Shown: positions 39,744 to 49,407, counted from the first letter of the stretch. The stretch is 64,000 nucleotides of DNA from Rhynchopus sp. YZ270_cl-10 (GCA_964035575.1 OZ037836.1:1550001-1614000), one strand, 5' to 3'. Notes: generated from the letters alone by a model not told the origin. Program-made: numbers and translations.

Positions 39744-42700
39744 GTGGGCCTTGCCCCACTAAAGATAGTGTGCAGCAATGTGACGGCGCTGCAGACAGGC
39801 GGGAGCTCTCTGCTGAAGGTTGCGGAGGATGCTCACGTTGTTCTGGTACAAGAGACAAAGTGCACCGTGACGACGCAGAAGCGCCTCTCCATCGAGTACC
39901 GCGAGCAGGGTTGGCAGGTGGTGTGGGGTAAGGAGTTGCCGGAATGGAGGTCGGCCGAAGAAGCGAAATCTGGTGGTGTTGCGATTCTGGTGCAAGAGGG
40001 AATACCTGTGCTCACGAGCCCGCCCTCCTCAACCTTGGAAAAGAACCTCTGGGACTCAACGCGATGGGTGAAGGCGAAGGTGGCGTACGGCAAAGGCAAC
40101 GAGTGGATCGACGTGACCTCCGTCTACGCGCCGTCGGCGGACCCGGAGGCTAGGGAGAAAATACTTGGCGAGGTGATGGAGGCTGCTGCAGAGCTTGGTG
40201 ATATTCCTGGGGTGATTGGTGGGGATTTCAACGCAGGTCCAGGGAAATCAGGTGTGCTGGCTGCTACACTGGACACAGGATGGTGGAAGGACACTGCCGA
40301 AGAGCACGCAAGGGTGCTTGGGACGACCCCGGACAACACCTACTTCTCGGTGAAAGACGGCAAGGAGATCCGCAAGAGGCTCGATTACGTTCTGCTGAAC
40401 CGAGCTGCGTGCACAGGGCTGTCGTCTGTGAAGGTTGTCCACGACTCTGGGCTCCCGCAGCACAGACCGGTAGAGATAGCGCTGGATGTAGGTGCGTACA
40501 GGCAGATCGTGCTCGCGTACACTCTGCCGAAGCAGTTCCCTTTGGACAAGTGTGGACAAGGCGTGAAGAATGCACAAAAGGCGTTTGCGAGCAAGGAGCT
40601 GCAGTGGGGGGCGCTTCAACACCCTCAGGATAGGTGGATACAGTGGAACAAGTGGGCAGAGGACTTCTTGCTGCAGGCGTGCGAAGGCGAGATTGAGGGC
40701 CCGACGAAGGCGTATTGCGGAAGAGGCAAAACGTTTGACCCGAAGCCGAAGCACCGGACTGCGAAGCAGAGCAAGGAAGGGGACGCTCTGACAGTGAGCC
40801 AGAGAAGGCTGACGAAGAACGTGGGCAGGCTGGAAGAATGTCGGCTGTGGTACGTGAGGAGCAACGGTGGTGTGCCGCCACATGACGTGTGCAATTGTTG
40901 GAGCAAGGCGCGGAAGGAACTGCGTGTTCTGCTGGACGACGACTCACTGCAACAGGATATGCCTAGCGAGGAGGCTTTGGTGGATCTGTGCAGAGCCGTG
41001 CGAGTGAAGGTGTCAACGCTTGCGGACCGAGTGAAGCGGAAGCGACTGGAGGACTGGCGGCAGCGCCTACGGGATGCATGGCACAATGCTCCCAAGGCGA
41101 TCTTCAAATACTGCAAGGACGAACAGTACAGGAAGATGACTGCCCTGAAGAACGAGGATGGGAAGTTCACCGCCAACGCTGAGGAGATGGACACCCTCCT
41201 GCATGAGGCGTGGATGCCGATTCTTCGCCGATATGCGGAAAAGCCAGAGCCCGACTGGGGTGCGTTTAGGGAGAAGTTTACAGAAGACATCGCAGGCAAG
41301 GGGCAAGCGATGCAGATGGACAGGCTGACGGGGAAGGAGTTGCAGCAAACTCTGGGGAGGATGAAGACACAAACTTCTGCTGGGGTGGAGGGTTGGCGCA
41401 TGGTAGAGCTGAAGGCGCTTCCTCTGGTGCTGCTCGACAGGCTGGCAGATGTGTTTGATGCGATTGAGTGTACGGGGGAGTGGCCGCCTTCTTTGATGAG
41501 AGCACTCATTGCGCTCATCCCCAAAGGGGAAGACGACACCCCGCTGAAGCAGCGACCTATCACGATCACTTCGTGTATCTACAGACTGTGGGCGGCAGCG
41601 AGGTTGCGAAGGCTGATAAAGTGGCAGGAAAGCTGGATTGGTGAGCAACAGCACGGCTTCAGAGCAGGACACAGCACTGCACACCTGTACTGGCATCTGT
41701 CGCTCAAGCTGGAGAAGGCGGTACTGTCGGGTGACGACACAGACCAGGTATGGGGCTTCACGATCGACTACGCCAAATGTTTCGATCGTGTACCTCATGA
41801 GATTGTGCTATCGCTGGCGGAGGAGTGGGGCGCGCACTGGCGTATTCTTGGACCACTGAGGGCTGCGTACACTGCCATGGAACGCCGCTTCAAGTTGGGA
41901 GACGTAGGTGTGGGAGGCACCTTTCGTACGACAAATGGTATCCTGCAAGGATGCCCACTTTCTGTCGTGCTGTTGAACGCGCTGATGGCGGTGTGGGGAT
42001 CTGCAGTGACGAGAAGGACCGGAGCAATCGCCATGGGGTACGCTGACGACGTGTATGCTGTGGCGAACACGGAAGCGGAGGTGCATGGTGCTGCGAGGGT
42101 GACGAAGGAGTTTATCACTGCTGCGGACATGGAGGTCAAGGCAGAGAAGTGCGTAGGGTTTACCTCGAAGGAGGGAACAAAGACGAAGTTTGGACTTGGC
42201 GACGGGCTCTTCCCCGACAAGAAGCAGTTCGGGGCGGTTGGAGCAGACATTTTGGCTGGAAAGGGGAACTTCGGGCCCATCGCGCGTGAGCGTGCGGTTA
42301 CTGCGCACCGTGTGTTTACGAGGGTTTCGAGTGTGCCTTTATCCTTCACTGAGAAGGCACTTATTGGCGCAAGGGGACCAATGATGGCAGCGTTGCATGG
42401 GTGCGAAGTGACAGACTTCTCAAAGCAGACCATAGAGACGCTGAGGCAAGGGGCAGCACTGGCAGTCTGGGGGCAGGGCAGGAAGCAGCGCACGCTGAAC
42501 ATTGTGTGGCATGTGTTATCTCCGGTTGGGATTGATGCGCCAGCGGAGATTGTGCAGAGGAGGATGGCGGCCTTTCTCCGACTGACAGAAGATGACGGCA
42601 TGCGGAGAGAAGCAGAAGACGTGTGGAGGCTGGCACATGACCGAAGAGCGGAGCGGGAGGTGAGGCGGCGTGACAGGGCTTCAGATCTGGCACGTCTCCG

Positions 42701-44510
42701 GCGCGAGAACCCTGGGGTTGCCAACCCAAGGGTTACTGAAGTGCACAAGAAGGGTGTGATAGAGTTGTTGTGGGACGACCTGGAGCGATACGGATGGCGG
42801 TGGAGCAGCTTCGACTTCTGGACCACACACATCGGGTTGAGGGTGCACGTTCGTCTGTGGGACAAGGGCAAATGGCTGCATGAGCTGAGAGAGGGCATCC
42901 GTGCACACGCGTACCGCCTGACAGTGACGACGAGGCCGTCGATGCAGGGCATTGAGGGAGGTGTGGATCGCCAGGCGACGAACGCAGTGTGGAAGGACCG
43001 CACGACCGACAGATACCTGGCGGGCGCGATACGCGGAGCCTTGTCGGGCTCTCAGTTGGTGGGGGTGCAGCTGCTGAGGAACAAGGAGGTGGAGACTTCG
43101 TTGTGCCGATACTGTGGTGAGGCGATAGAGGACCGGAGACACGCTTGGTGGTGGTGCCCGCAGTGGGACGAAATTCGTGGAGAGGACATCGGAAAACTCC
43201 GGGTTTTGCTCAAAGACGCACCCCCGTGCTTCTTGGACTTTGGCCTGGTGCCGACGATATTCTTGCAGGAGCTGAGTGTTGCGGAGAGAGAGCAGACGGT
43301 GCGTCGTGTGCAACTGATGCTGGTCAGCATCGCGCTGGCAAGGCAGAAGTACGACGTGGAACATGGGTTTTCGCAGAAGAAGAAGAAGCAAGCGGTGGTG
43401 GGCCAATCCCTTTTTCCTTGGGGCTGGAATCCTCAGGAGGGTGCAGTGCTTGAGAGCTACAACCCGCTGGAGAACGTACTGTGGGGGAGCAAGTACATGA
43501 AGAAGAGTCCACGCTGGACGGAAGACCACTTCTGGGCGCTGAAGGCATGGCTCGCTGCATTGCGTTGGCCTGATGGCACAACGCCCCCCATCACGCAGCT
43601 CGAGCTCATGCTGGACTTTGAGATCTTCTCGGGGTTGGACGTACCGGGTGAGACGGTGTTGAAGAGGGCCGAATCTTTTGGTGCCATGATGCGGACGGCG
43701 AAAACTATGGCGCATGGAAGGGACGTATGGAAAGGAGTGGAGAAGAGGGAGGTGCACCACTTACAGGAACTGGGTGCGGGGATCATGACGGGGTATTCTG
43801 TGCGACCTGTGCTGACGCATGCGGCGGGGGTTGAAGGATACCTGAAGGAGTTGCAGGAGAAGGCGACGTCGCGGAGAGCACTCTCCCGACAAAAGGAAAA
43901 GACGAAGGCGAGGTGGGGTGACGACGCGGATGTGGCTCATACTTCCACTCCGGAAGAACGCTCAGCAAAGAACGAACGCTGGAAGGAAGCGAAGGAAGAG
44001 CAGAAGCAGGCAGAGGAGGTGCGTAGTAGAGCTGCGATAGCTGCAGTTGCGGCAGAGCAGATTCGACGACAGGAGGCACGCAGGCGGCAGACACCGGCTG
44101 TGCGTGTGGACGTAAGGAGGAAGGTGGGGGCCATGCGGGTGTGTGACATACACACCAAGATGCGATGCGGGGACTGCGAGCACAACAACATCTCCATCAC
44201 GGCGTGTTGTGCGACGCACCATTGTGATGAGCTTATTTTGGGTGACTGTGTGGAGGCGCGTGAGGCGTGTGAGGTGCATAACTTCTCGATGTGCGGACAG
44301 TGTGCGGGTGCGGGGAACGTGTCGATGAAGCAGTGCTGTCAGAAGCACCACAACTGTGTGGCCCACGGGAGGGGTGCTTGCGGTGCATGTGTGCAGGCGG
44401 GACGGAAGAGGAAGAAGGACGGATTGCCGATGCTGGCGTCTCCTCAGGCCTGTTGCGGGAAAGGGCACCACGACACGTCCCAGGGGCGTCTCGGGTTTGC
44501 CCCGCGATAA
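39744..44510 (+). CDS. LINE ORF2 protein: APE-type endonuclease, reverse transcriptase, zinc finger, Cys/His-rich tail (copy 1)
   Basis: The frame opens at 39,717, overlaps ORF1 by about 19 nt in the -1 frame, and has no ATG until well inside the endonuclease; GTG at 39,744 is shown only as a nominal start. About 1,588 residues. The endonuclease (about 1-245) has QETK (E37), GGDFNAGPG and RLDYVL, but the usual S-D-H before R-P-V reads P-Q-H. The RT (about 560-830) has LIPKG, HGFRAGHST, FTIDYAKCFD, NGILQGCPLS and YADD. A CRYC-H-C zinc finger lies near 1,121. A Lys/Arg/Glu-rich segment leads to a tail (about 1,460-1,575) with more than 20 Cys and many His, probably nucleic-acid binding. Translation must be by reinitiation or frameshift. 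Confidence 0.92.
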   Translation: MGLAPLKIVCSNVTALQTGGSSLLKVAEDAHVVLVQETKCTVTTQKRLSIEYREQGWQVVWGKELPEWRSAEEAKSGGVAILVQEGIPVLTSPPSSTLEKNLWDSTRWVKAKVAYGKGNEWIDVTSVYAPSADPEAREKILGEVMEAAAELGDIPGVIGGDFNAGPGKSGVLAATLDTGWWKDTAEEHARVLGTTPDNTYFSVKDGKEIRKRLDYVLLNRAACTGLSSVKVVHDSGLPQHRPVEIALDVGAYRQIVLAYTLPKQFPLDKCGQGVKNAQKAFASKELQWGALQHPQDRWIQWNKWAEDFLLQACEGEIEGPTKAYCGRGKTFDPKPKHRTAKQSKEGDALTVSQRRLTKNVGRLEECRLWYVRSNGGVPPHDVCNCWSKARKELRVLLDDDSLQQDMPSEEALVDLCRAVRVKVSTLADRVKRKRLEDWRQRLRDAWHNAPKAIFKYCKDEQYRKMTALKNEDGKFTANAEEMDTLLHEAWMPILRRYAEKPEPDWGAFREKFTEDIAGKGQAMQMDRLTGKELQQTLGRMKTQTSAGVEGWRMVELKALPLVLLDRLADVFDAIECTGEWPPSLMRALIALIPKGEDDTPLKQRPITITSCIYRLWAAARLRRLIKWQESWIGEQQHGFRAGHSTAHLYWHLSLKLEKAVLSGDDTDQVWGFTIDYAKCFDRVPHEIVLSLAEEWGAHWRILGPLRAAYTAMERRFKLGDVGVGGTFRTTNGILQGCPLSVVLLNALMAVWGSAVTRRTGAIAMGYADDVYAVANTEAEVHGAARVTKEFITAADMEVKAEKCVGFTSKEGTKTKFGLGDGLFPDKKQFGAVGADILAGKGNFGPIARERAVTAHRVFTRVSSVPLSFTEKALIGARGPMMAALHGCEVTDFSKQTIETLRQGAALAVWGQGRKQRTLNIVWHVLSPVGIDAPAEIVQRRMAAFLRLTEDDGMRREAEDVWRLAHDRRAEREVRRRDRASDLARLRRENPGVANPRVTEVHKKGVIELLWDDLERYGWRWSSFDFWTTHIGLRVHVRLWDKGKWLHELREGIRAHAYRLTVTTRPSMQGIEGGVDRQATNAVWKDRTTDRYLAGAIRGALSGSQLVGVQLLRNKEVETSLCRYCGEAIEDRRHAWWWCPQWDEIRGEDIGKLRVLLKDAPPCFLDFGLVPTIFLQELSVAEREQTVRRVQLMLVSIALARQKYDVEHGFSQKKKKQAVVGQSLFPWGWNPQEGAVLESYNPLENVLWGSKYMKKSPRWTEDHFWALKAWLAALRWPDGTTPPITQLELMLDFEIFSGLDVPGETVLKRAESFGAMMRTAKTMAHGRDVWKGVEKREVHHLQELGAGIMTGYSVRPVLTHAAGVEGYLKELQEKATSRRALSRQKEKTKARWGDDADVAHTSTPEERSAKNERWKEAKEEQKQAEEVRSRAAIAAVAAEQIRRQEARRRQTPAVRVDVRRKVGAMRVCDIHTKMRCGDCEHNNISITACCATHHCDELILGDCVEAREACEVHNFSMCGQCAGAGNVSMKQCCQKHHNCVAHGRGACGACVQAGRKRKKDGLPMLASPQACCGKGHHDTSQGRLGFAPR

Positions 44511-44589
44511 CGAAGGTGGTCACGTGGCGCCTTTCTCACCTCTCAGTTCATCTGAGAAGGTGGGGATGGGTCACGTCAACAAGTTTAAT
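44511..44589 (+). other. LINE 3' UTR with bulged hairpin (copy 1)
   Basis: Bases 44,537-44,562 can fold as CACCT-CTCAG, loop TTCAT, CTGAG-(A)-AGGTG: ten base pairs with one bulged A. It is a candidate recognition structure for the reverse transcriptase. The element ends 'caacaagtttaa' without poly-A. Confidence 0.65.
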
Positions 44590-45362
44590 CTCGTTAACCA
44601 CCCTGGATCTCACACCACTCAACAACGCGACGGTGATTGGCAATAACTTTCTTTGCTCCTGCGTCTCTTTAGCCACCCTGGATCTGACACCACTCAACCA
44701 CATGACGGTGATTAGCAGTGGCTTTCTTTCCGGCTGCACTTCTCTAACCAACCTGGATCTGACACCACTCAACAACGTTACGAGGATTGAGAGTAACTTT
44801 CTTCACTACTGCCAAGGTTTAACCACCCTGGATCTCACACCACTCAACAACGCGACGGTGATTGGCGATCGCTTTCTTTCCGACTGCAGCTCTTTAACCA
44901 CTCTGGATCTGACACCACTCAACAACATGACGGTGATTAGCAGTAGCTTTCTTTCCGGCTGCAACTCTTTAACCACCCTGGATCTGACACCACTCAACAA
45001 CGTTACGCGGATTGAGCATTACTTTCTTCGCGGCTGTAAATGTTTAACCACCCTGGATCTTACACCACTCAACAACGTGACGGCGATTGGCGATAGCTTT
45101 CTTTGCGACTGCAGCTCTTTAACCACCCTGGATGTGACACCACTCAACAACATTACGAATATTGAGCGTTACTTTCTTTACGGCTGCAACTCTTTAACCA
45201 GCCTGGATCTCACACCACTCCACAACGTGAGGATGAGCAGGTGTGGCAACGCCTTTCTTGCCGGCTGCACCTCTTTAACCACCCTGCATCTGACGCCTGA
45301 ACAACGTGACGGGTGATTGACGATAGCTTTCTTAACGGATGCAACTCTTTAACCACCCTGGA
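44590..45362 (+). pseudogene. UBL-LRR gene E, middle part
   Basis: Ten or so 'TPLN'-type repeats (LTTLDLTPLNNATVIGNNFL...) continue gene E after the LINE. A small length change near 45,270-45,315 breaks the frame (a TGA at about 45,314), and repeats resume in another frame to 45,362, where the next insertion begins. It includes many further copies of the LINE target motif. Confidence 0.8.
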
Positions 45363-45623
45363 CCCGACGACGGACCGCCCCCCATAGCACTTTTTACAGT
45401 GTGCGCAGGAGTCACTACATAAAGTAACAAAAAAAAAAAAGTTTGGGCACATTTAGTGCACCCTATTATACCTTCTATTCAGTAGAATAGTTGGTATATG
45501 AAACAATTAGAAAAGCTGCCACGGGAGCAATCTGGCTCAGGTCAATGTTTTATATCATCTAATTTTTGTTTTTACCCATGTAACCCCGGAGTGTTCTTTT
45601 CATTCGTGTGGTATGTCACCAGT

Positions 45624-45825
45624 GCGTGTGCGGGCACAGCCGACACGCAATCTCTGTAGGACGGGGTGCATGGGTTAGCGTACTATGTTTTTAGCTTTGT
45701 ATATTTTCCTGCGCGTTGTTTTGTCGCCAATGTGTGGCATCGAGAGCAGTGCGACTCGGGTCGACTGCGAGAGGTTGTTGATAGTGTGCGGGCACAGCCG
45801 ACACACAATCTCTGTTAGGACTGCG
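45624..45825 (+). repeat. Direct repeat, 38-40 bp
   Basis: 'gtgcgggcacagccgacac' followed by 'gcaatctctgt' or 'acaatctctgt' and 'aggac' occurs at about 45,627 and 45,787. It lies within the 2.39-kb insertion. Confidence 0.7.
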
Positions 45826-46534
45826 CGCTTCCCGGGACAATATCCTACCCTTCTTTCTTGCTTTGCTTTCTTTTCTTTTTGGAGGAGGTGTATGCTGGGC
45901 TTTTTTTGTGCCCTCAGAGATTTAAGCGACCCTGCACCTACTTTACGACCATGCAGAGCTTTTTGTTTTTCTTGCTTTTGTTGCTTTGGTACTAACCTGC
46001 GGCGGTGTTGTGCACCTTTTTGCGTGTTCCACTCTCGCCGTTGTTTAGAGAATGAGGAGGTACCAGTCATTTGTTCCTCCCATTGGAATGACTGGTTAGT
46101 TTTGATGTTTATTTTATTTTTCGGTGACATGACACTTGTGACATATCGTAGGAAATCTTTTAGTATGCGCGAAGACGATTCTTGTGCTCCTCATTCTCCC
46201 CCACACTATGTCAATACAACAGGTTAGACCGTTTGGTCTGGGAGGGTTTCGGGTTTCTTCTTTCTCTCAGTTCAATCTTGAACAATTTCGAGAGGAGTTT
46301 TATTTATTTTTCAAAAAGTGTGAGGAAGCGTTCCAACTTTTCAACCTCTTCCCCAATTTACCTTTCACGCCTTTTTTACCCTCCCCCGTTTTTAGAATCA
46401 ACAGAGAGTGTACGTTAAGATTTTGCCGCTAGAGAGCGTACCTGGAACTTGCTCGACATATTATATTTTTTCATTACGAGCGGCAGGGCCTTTTCTAAGT
46501 CCATGGGCCCATGGCACCCCTCCGAAAACACACT

Positions 46535-46660
46535 TTTTTTCTGTACAAATGCCACACGTAAAAAAAATATTTTTTCTGTACAAATGCCACAGGCAAAATA
46601 TTTTTTCTGGACTTTTGCCACATGGGAGGTGGGGGGCGGAGCCCCCACCCACCGGCCCCC
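46535..46660. repeat. TGCCACA-TATTTTTTCTG short tandem motif and GGGGGC palindrome
   Basis: 'ctgtacaaatgccacacg' and 'ctgtacaaatgccacagg' units are each followed by 'aaatattttttctg'. Then 'ggggggcggagccccc' forms a small hairpin (46,630-46,646). Bases 46,945-46,970 and 47,062-47,088 share 'gttgcgtaccgtggcttcgc'. Non-coding. Confidence 0.6.
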
Positions 46661-47379
46661 AAAAAAAATTCTTTAAAAAAAAAGGAAAAAGAAACACACA
46701 GGGATGATATATCTTGGGGGTACCTCACACAAACCTCTAAGAGTGACCAGAACTGGCCTCATGAACAAAGTGACCCCGTCACAGCCAGAACGCGACCCAA
46801 TTGGTCAAACGCCGAAGGAAAAGGAAGCATGCAGCATGGCGAAAGGAAAAAGGTAGCGTACCGTGCGCCTGCGGCGCAAGATTGCAAGCCACCCATGACA
46901 TAGTTTGGCTGTAAAATGTGCAATTTTAAGCACAATATTTTGAAATGTTGCGTACCGTGGCTTCGCCAAAACTTTCGTTCAGCAAAATATGGAAGTAACA
47001 TTTACGGGAACTGACGATAATGACCAACGACAGTGCCATTTGATGTCAACATTTTTTTAGAAATGTTGCGTACCGTGGCTTCGCCAGGAATCAGTTCTGT
47101 TTCGTATTTGCGTTAATTAGTCTTGGTTTCCCATCCCCTCCCTCCCTAGTTCATACGCAAGGGCATCTTCCCTTTCTGTGCACCGCTTAGTGGTGTCCTT
47201 ACGTCACTTTTGACCATACTTTTCTTTTCCTCACCCCCACCCCTTTGCTTTAACTTTGCTTGCACACCCCGACCCACCCGGAGAGGCCTGGGGACGGGAT
47301 AGTTCACAACCGCCCCTTCTCCTATTTGACTCATTTTTCCCCTTCTTCAACCCCCACCCCCGAAAAACCCCTCTCAAAA

Positions 47380-47500
47380 ATATGAGGGGAGATGCCCCGC
47401 CAACGCACCGACCGGAAAGCTCGGAATGGGTTTTGAAAATATGCGGGGAGATGCCCCGCCAACGTACCGACCGGAAAGCTCGGAATGGGTTTCCGGGAGT
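47380..47500 (+). repeat. 60-bp tandem repeat, two copies
   Basis: 'ggggagatgccccgccaacg' through 'aaagctcggaatgggttt' is repeated at about 47,388 and 47,447. Non-coding; inside the 2.39-kb insertion. Confidence 0.75.
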
Positions 47501-47582
47501 TTTTTACGTGTGGCATTTGTACAGAAAAAAGTCATTGGCACCTCGGCCAAAATCGGGGTTTTTGGCTCAACTTAGAGCCACC

Positions 47583-47660
47583 CCTGACGAGCGGTCGTGT
47601 ACCGCCCCCGTTCATATTACGGTACGGGTACGTCTTTGTCCGGAAAAGCTCAGTAAATGG
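47583..47660 (+). repeat. Dispersed double-hairpin repeat, copy 3
   Basis: The hairpin GCGGT-CGTGT-ACCGC lies at 47,591-47,605, with CCGT...ACGG beyond it. It lies about 150 bp from the right end of the 2.39-kb insertion, as copy 2 lies near the right end of the 8.56-kb insertion. Confidence 0.5.
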
Positions 47661-47749
47661 GATCATGTGATCAAGTCACTCTTTCAACACCTTGGTGCCG
47701 CATCTGCTATTCTTTTTGGCAGGGGTGGATCAAGTTTTTCAAGTATAAG

Positions 47750-47885
47750 CTCTTTAACCACCCTTGATCTCACACCACTTAACAAGGTTGAGTACGAAGG
47801 TTGTTCTTTTGCGACTGACTGCACTTCGTTGACGAGCATTTACCTTTAGTGCTGTGTCCAGCGAAGTGAGGATCGTCTGCACAAA
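47750..47885 (+). pseudogene. UBL-LRR gene E, 3' end
   Basis: The final repeats (SLTTLDLTPLNKVEYEGCSFATDCTSLTSIYL) end at a stop at about 47,849. Compared with B to D, a short deletion after SIYL removes the Cys-Ser-Ser part, and the basic tail is absent or out of frame. It completes gene E across two insertions. Confidence 0.75.
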
Positions 47886-48410
47886 CTTTACAAAACACAG
47901 AAAGACACAAAACCATAGGAGGCACAAAGCAGGGAAAGGGGTTGAGGGACAGGAGGATAGGGATAAAGTCTGCCTAGATCAGAAGCGGACATGTGTTCAC
48001 ATGATCTTCCCTTGAAGGGAGACTGGGAAGAATGAAAGATGGGGGACAGGAGGCTGGGGATACATGTAAAGTTAATTGAGAGAACCGCTATTATTTGGGG
48101 ATGAACTTATTTGGGGGTACTTTACCACAAACAAAAAGCAAATAAGCAAAAAGTCAAGGTGGAGATTGCACAACTGTGTCAACACAACCGAGGCAACTAC
48201 ACTACTCCAAGAATTTATCAAAAAGAATAACAATGAAACAACTGTAAAGCATTTGGAAGAGTAGACCTTATCCTCGTGTGTCACTACTGCAATCATGTTT
48301 TCAACAAAAAAAAAAAACACAAAAAGACAAACAAAAAAGAAGTCAGCCCTCTGAGTGACCTCTCCCCTCTTTTTACTTTTGCATTATGAAACACATTTAG
48401 AAGCTGAGTA
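47886..48410. other. Spacer, no gene seen
   Basis: A-rich, purine-biased sequence; short frames show no recognisable protein. Confidence 0.4.
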
Positions 48411-48414
48411 ACCA

Positions 48415-48862
48415 TATAGTTGAATCACCACCGAAACGAAGCAGACACGAATCCCTGTTGTTCGTGGCAGGGCAGCACCTCCCCGAGGTGGAGGGTCTCT
48501 GGCAGTGTGTCTGCTTGCGTCCTCCGGTTCGGAGAAGAAGAGGGGCACAGTCTTGCTCACCGTGGCACAGACTACTACTTGGTGCGAGAGGAGAGCTGTG
48601 CTGAGCAAGACGTTCCACACATTGTGTTTTTTTTACTCTGTGCTGCAAAAGAATCCCCACAAAAACCCATGTCTTATTCATTACAACGTACCTCCCCGCC
48701 CAACCCCACTTTTTTTCTGTAATTCATCACTCTGAACTCGTTGACACCACGTGGTCTTTCACTGTCTTCTTGGTAGCTTTGCACGAAGAGGTGTGAGGTG
48801 TGATGACGGAGGCGAGTGGCTTCCGTTGTGTGCTCTGATGCACTGATGGCGTGCTTTCACTT
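48415..48862 (+). pseudogene. Relic of an LRR gene 3' end plus array spacer
   Basis: Bases 48,430-48,450 keep a piece of the basic tail coding region (KRSRHES-like). Bases 48,460-48,630 match the LRR 3' module. Bases 48,640-48,805 match spacer S2, and 48,806-48,860 match the block before the minisatellite. So another family member once stood here and is mostly gone. Confidence 0.75.
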
Positions 48863-49213
48863 CTCTATCACACCCTTCTTGTACACTTCTTCTGTTACCC
48901 TTGGGTTGGCAACCCCAGGGTTCTCGCGCCTGAGACGTGCCAGATCTGAAGCCCTGTCACGCCGCCTCACCTCCCGCTCCGCTCTTCGGTCAAGTGCCAG
49001 CCTCCACACTTCTTCTGCTTCTCTCCGCATGCCGTCATCTTCTGTCAGTCGGAGAAAGGCCGCCATCCTCCTCTGCACAATCTCCGCTGGCGCATCAATC
49101 CCAACCGGAGACAACACATGCCACACAATGTTGAGCGTGCGCTGCTTCCTGCCCCGCCCCCAGACTGCTAGTGCTGCCCCTTGCCTCAGCGTCTCAATGG
49201 TCTGCTTTGAAAA
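48863..49213 (-). mobile_element. Antisense LINE ORF2 fragment
   Basis: The reverse complement matches about 42,415-42,765 of LINE copy 1 (WHVLSPVGIDAPAEIVQRRM through RRENPGVANP) with scattered differences such as EDVWRLAHDRRAE to EEVWRLALDRRAE and a short insertion near the left end. It is an internal fragment, more diverged than the full copies and in the opposite orientation, lying in spacer and not at the LRR target. Confidence 0.9.
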
Positions 49214-49407
49214 GTGAGTTACTTACTGTGTGGTCCTCGGACACAGCCTCCGTGGCGCTGCTTCAACAGCGACGTCATTGGGGGTGTTCCTCATACACAG
49301 CACAATAACTATGTTTTTGAGCATTTGTTCAGGGTTGAAACCCGGATGCGTCCAATGAAAATCACGTCAGTAGAAAAGTTCGAGAATGTAGGTTTTATTA
49401 TTTTTGT

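Larger units (their letters stand above)
36831..44589 (+). mobile_element. LINE copy 1 (non-LTR retrotransposon), about 7.76 kb, inserted in an LRR repeat of gene E
   Basis: It is flanked by an 18-bp target-site duplication (ctcgttaaccaccctgga) at 36,813-36,830 and 44,590-44,607. It has a 40-nt 5' leader starting GGGATACACACAACG, two long ORFs and an 80-nt 3' UTR with a hairpin; no poly-A tail (ends 'caagtttaa'). Orientation is the same as the host gene. ORF1 is identical in protein to copies 2 and 3, and ORF2 differs from copy 2 at one residue. All parts look whole. Confidence 0.95.
45363..47749 (+). mobile_element. Second insertion in gene E, 2.39 kb, at the same LRR target site
   Basis: It is flanked by ctctttaaccaccctgga (45,345-45,362) and ctctttaaccacccttga (47,750-47,767), 17 of 18 bases equal, the same site the LINE uses. 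The left end starts CCCGACGACGG. The right end 'gggtggatcaagtttttcaa' then 'gtataa' resembles the LINE 3' end 'gggatgggtcacgtcaacaa' then 'gtttaa'. No reverse transcriptase or long protein is seen. It is probably an older or non-autonomous relative that uses the same machinery, and may itself hold nested sequence. Confidence 0.65.

Noticed and set aside
39744-39746. GTG as a proven ORF2 start
   Set aside because: Shown only as a nominal boundary. The true mode of ORF2 translation cannot be read from the sequence.
41795-43003. 402-codon antisense frame in LINE ORF2 (and others over ORF1, ORF2 and the transposase)
   Set aside because: Shadow of GC-rich coding sequence; no motif, and the sense frames have conserved catalytic motifs.
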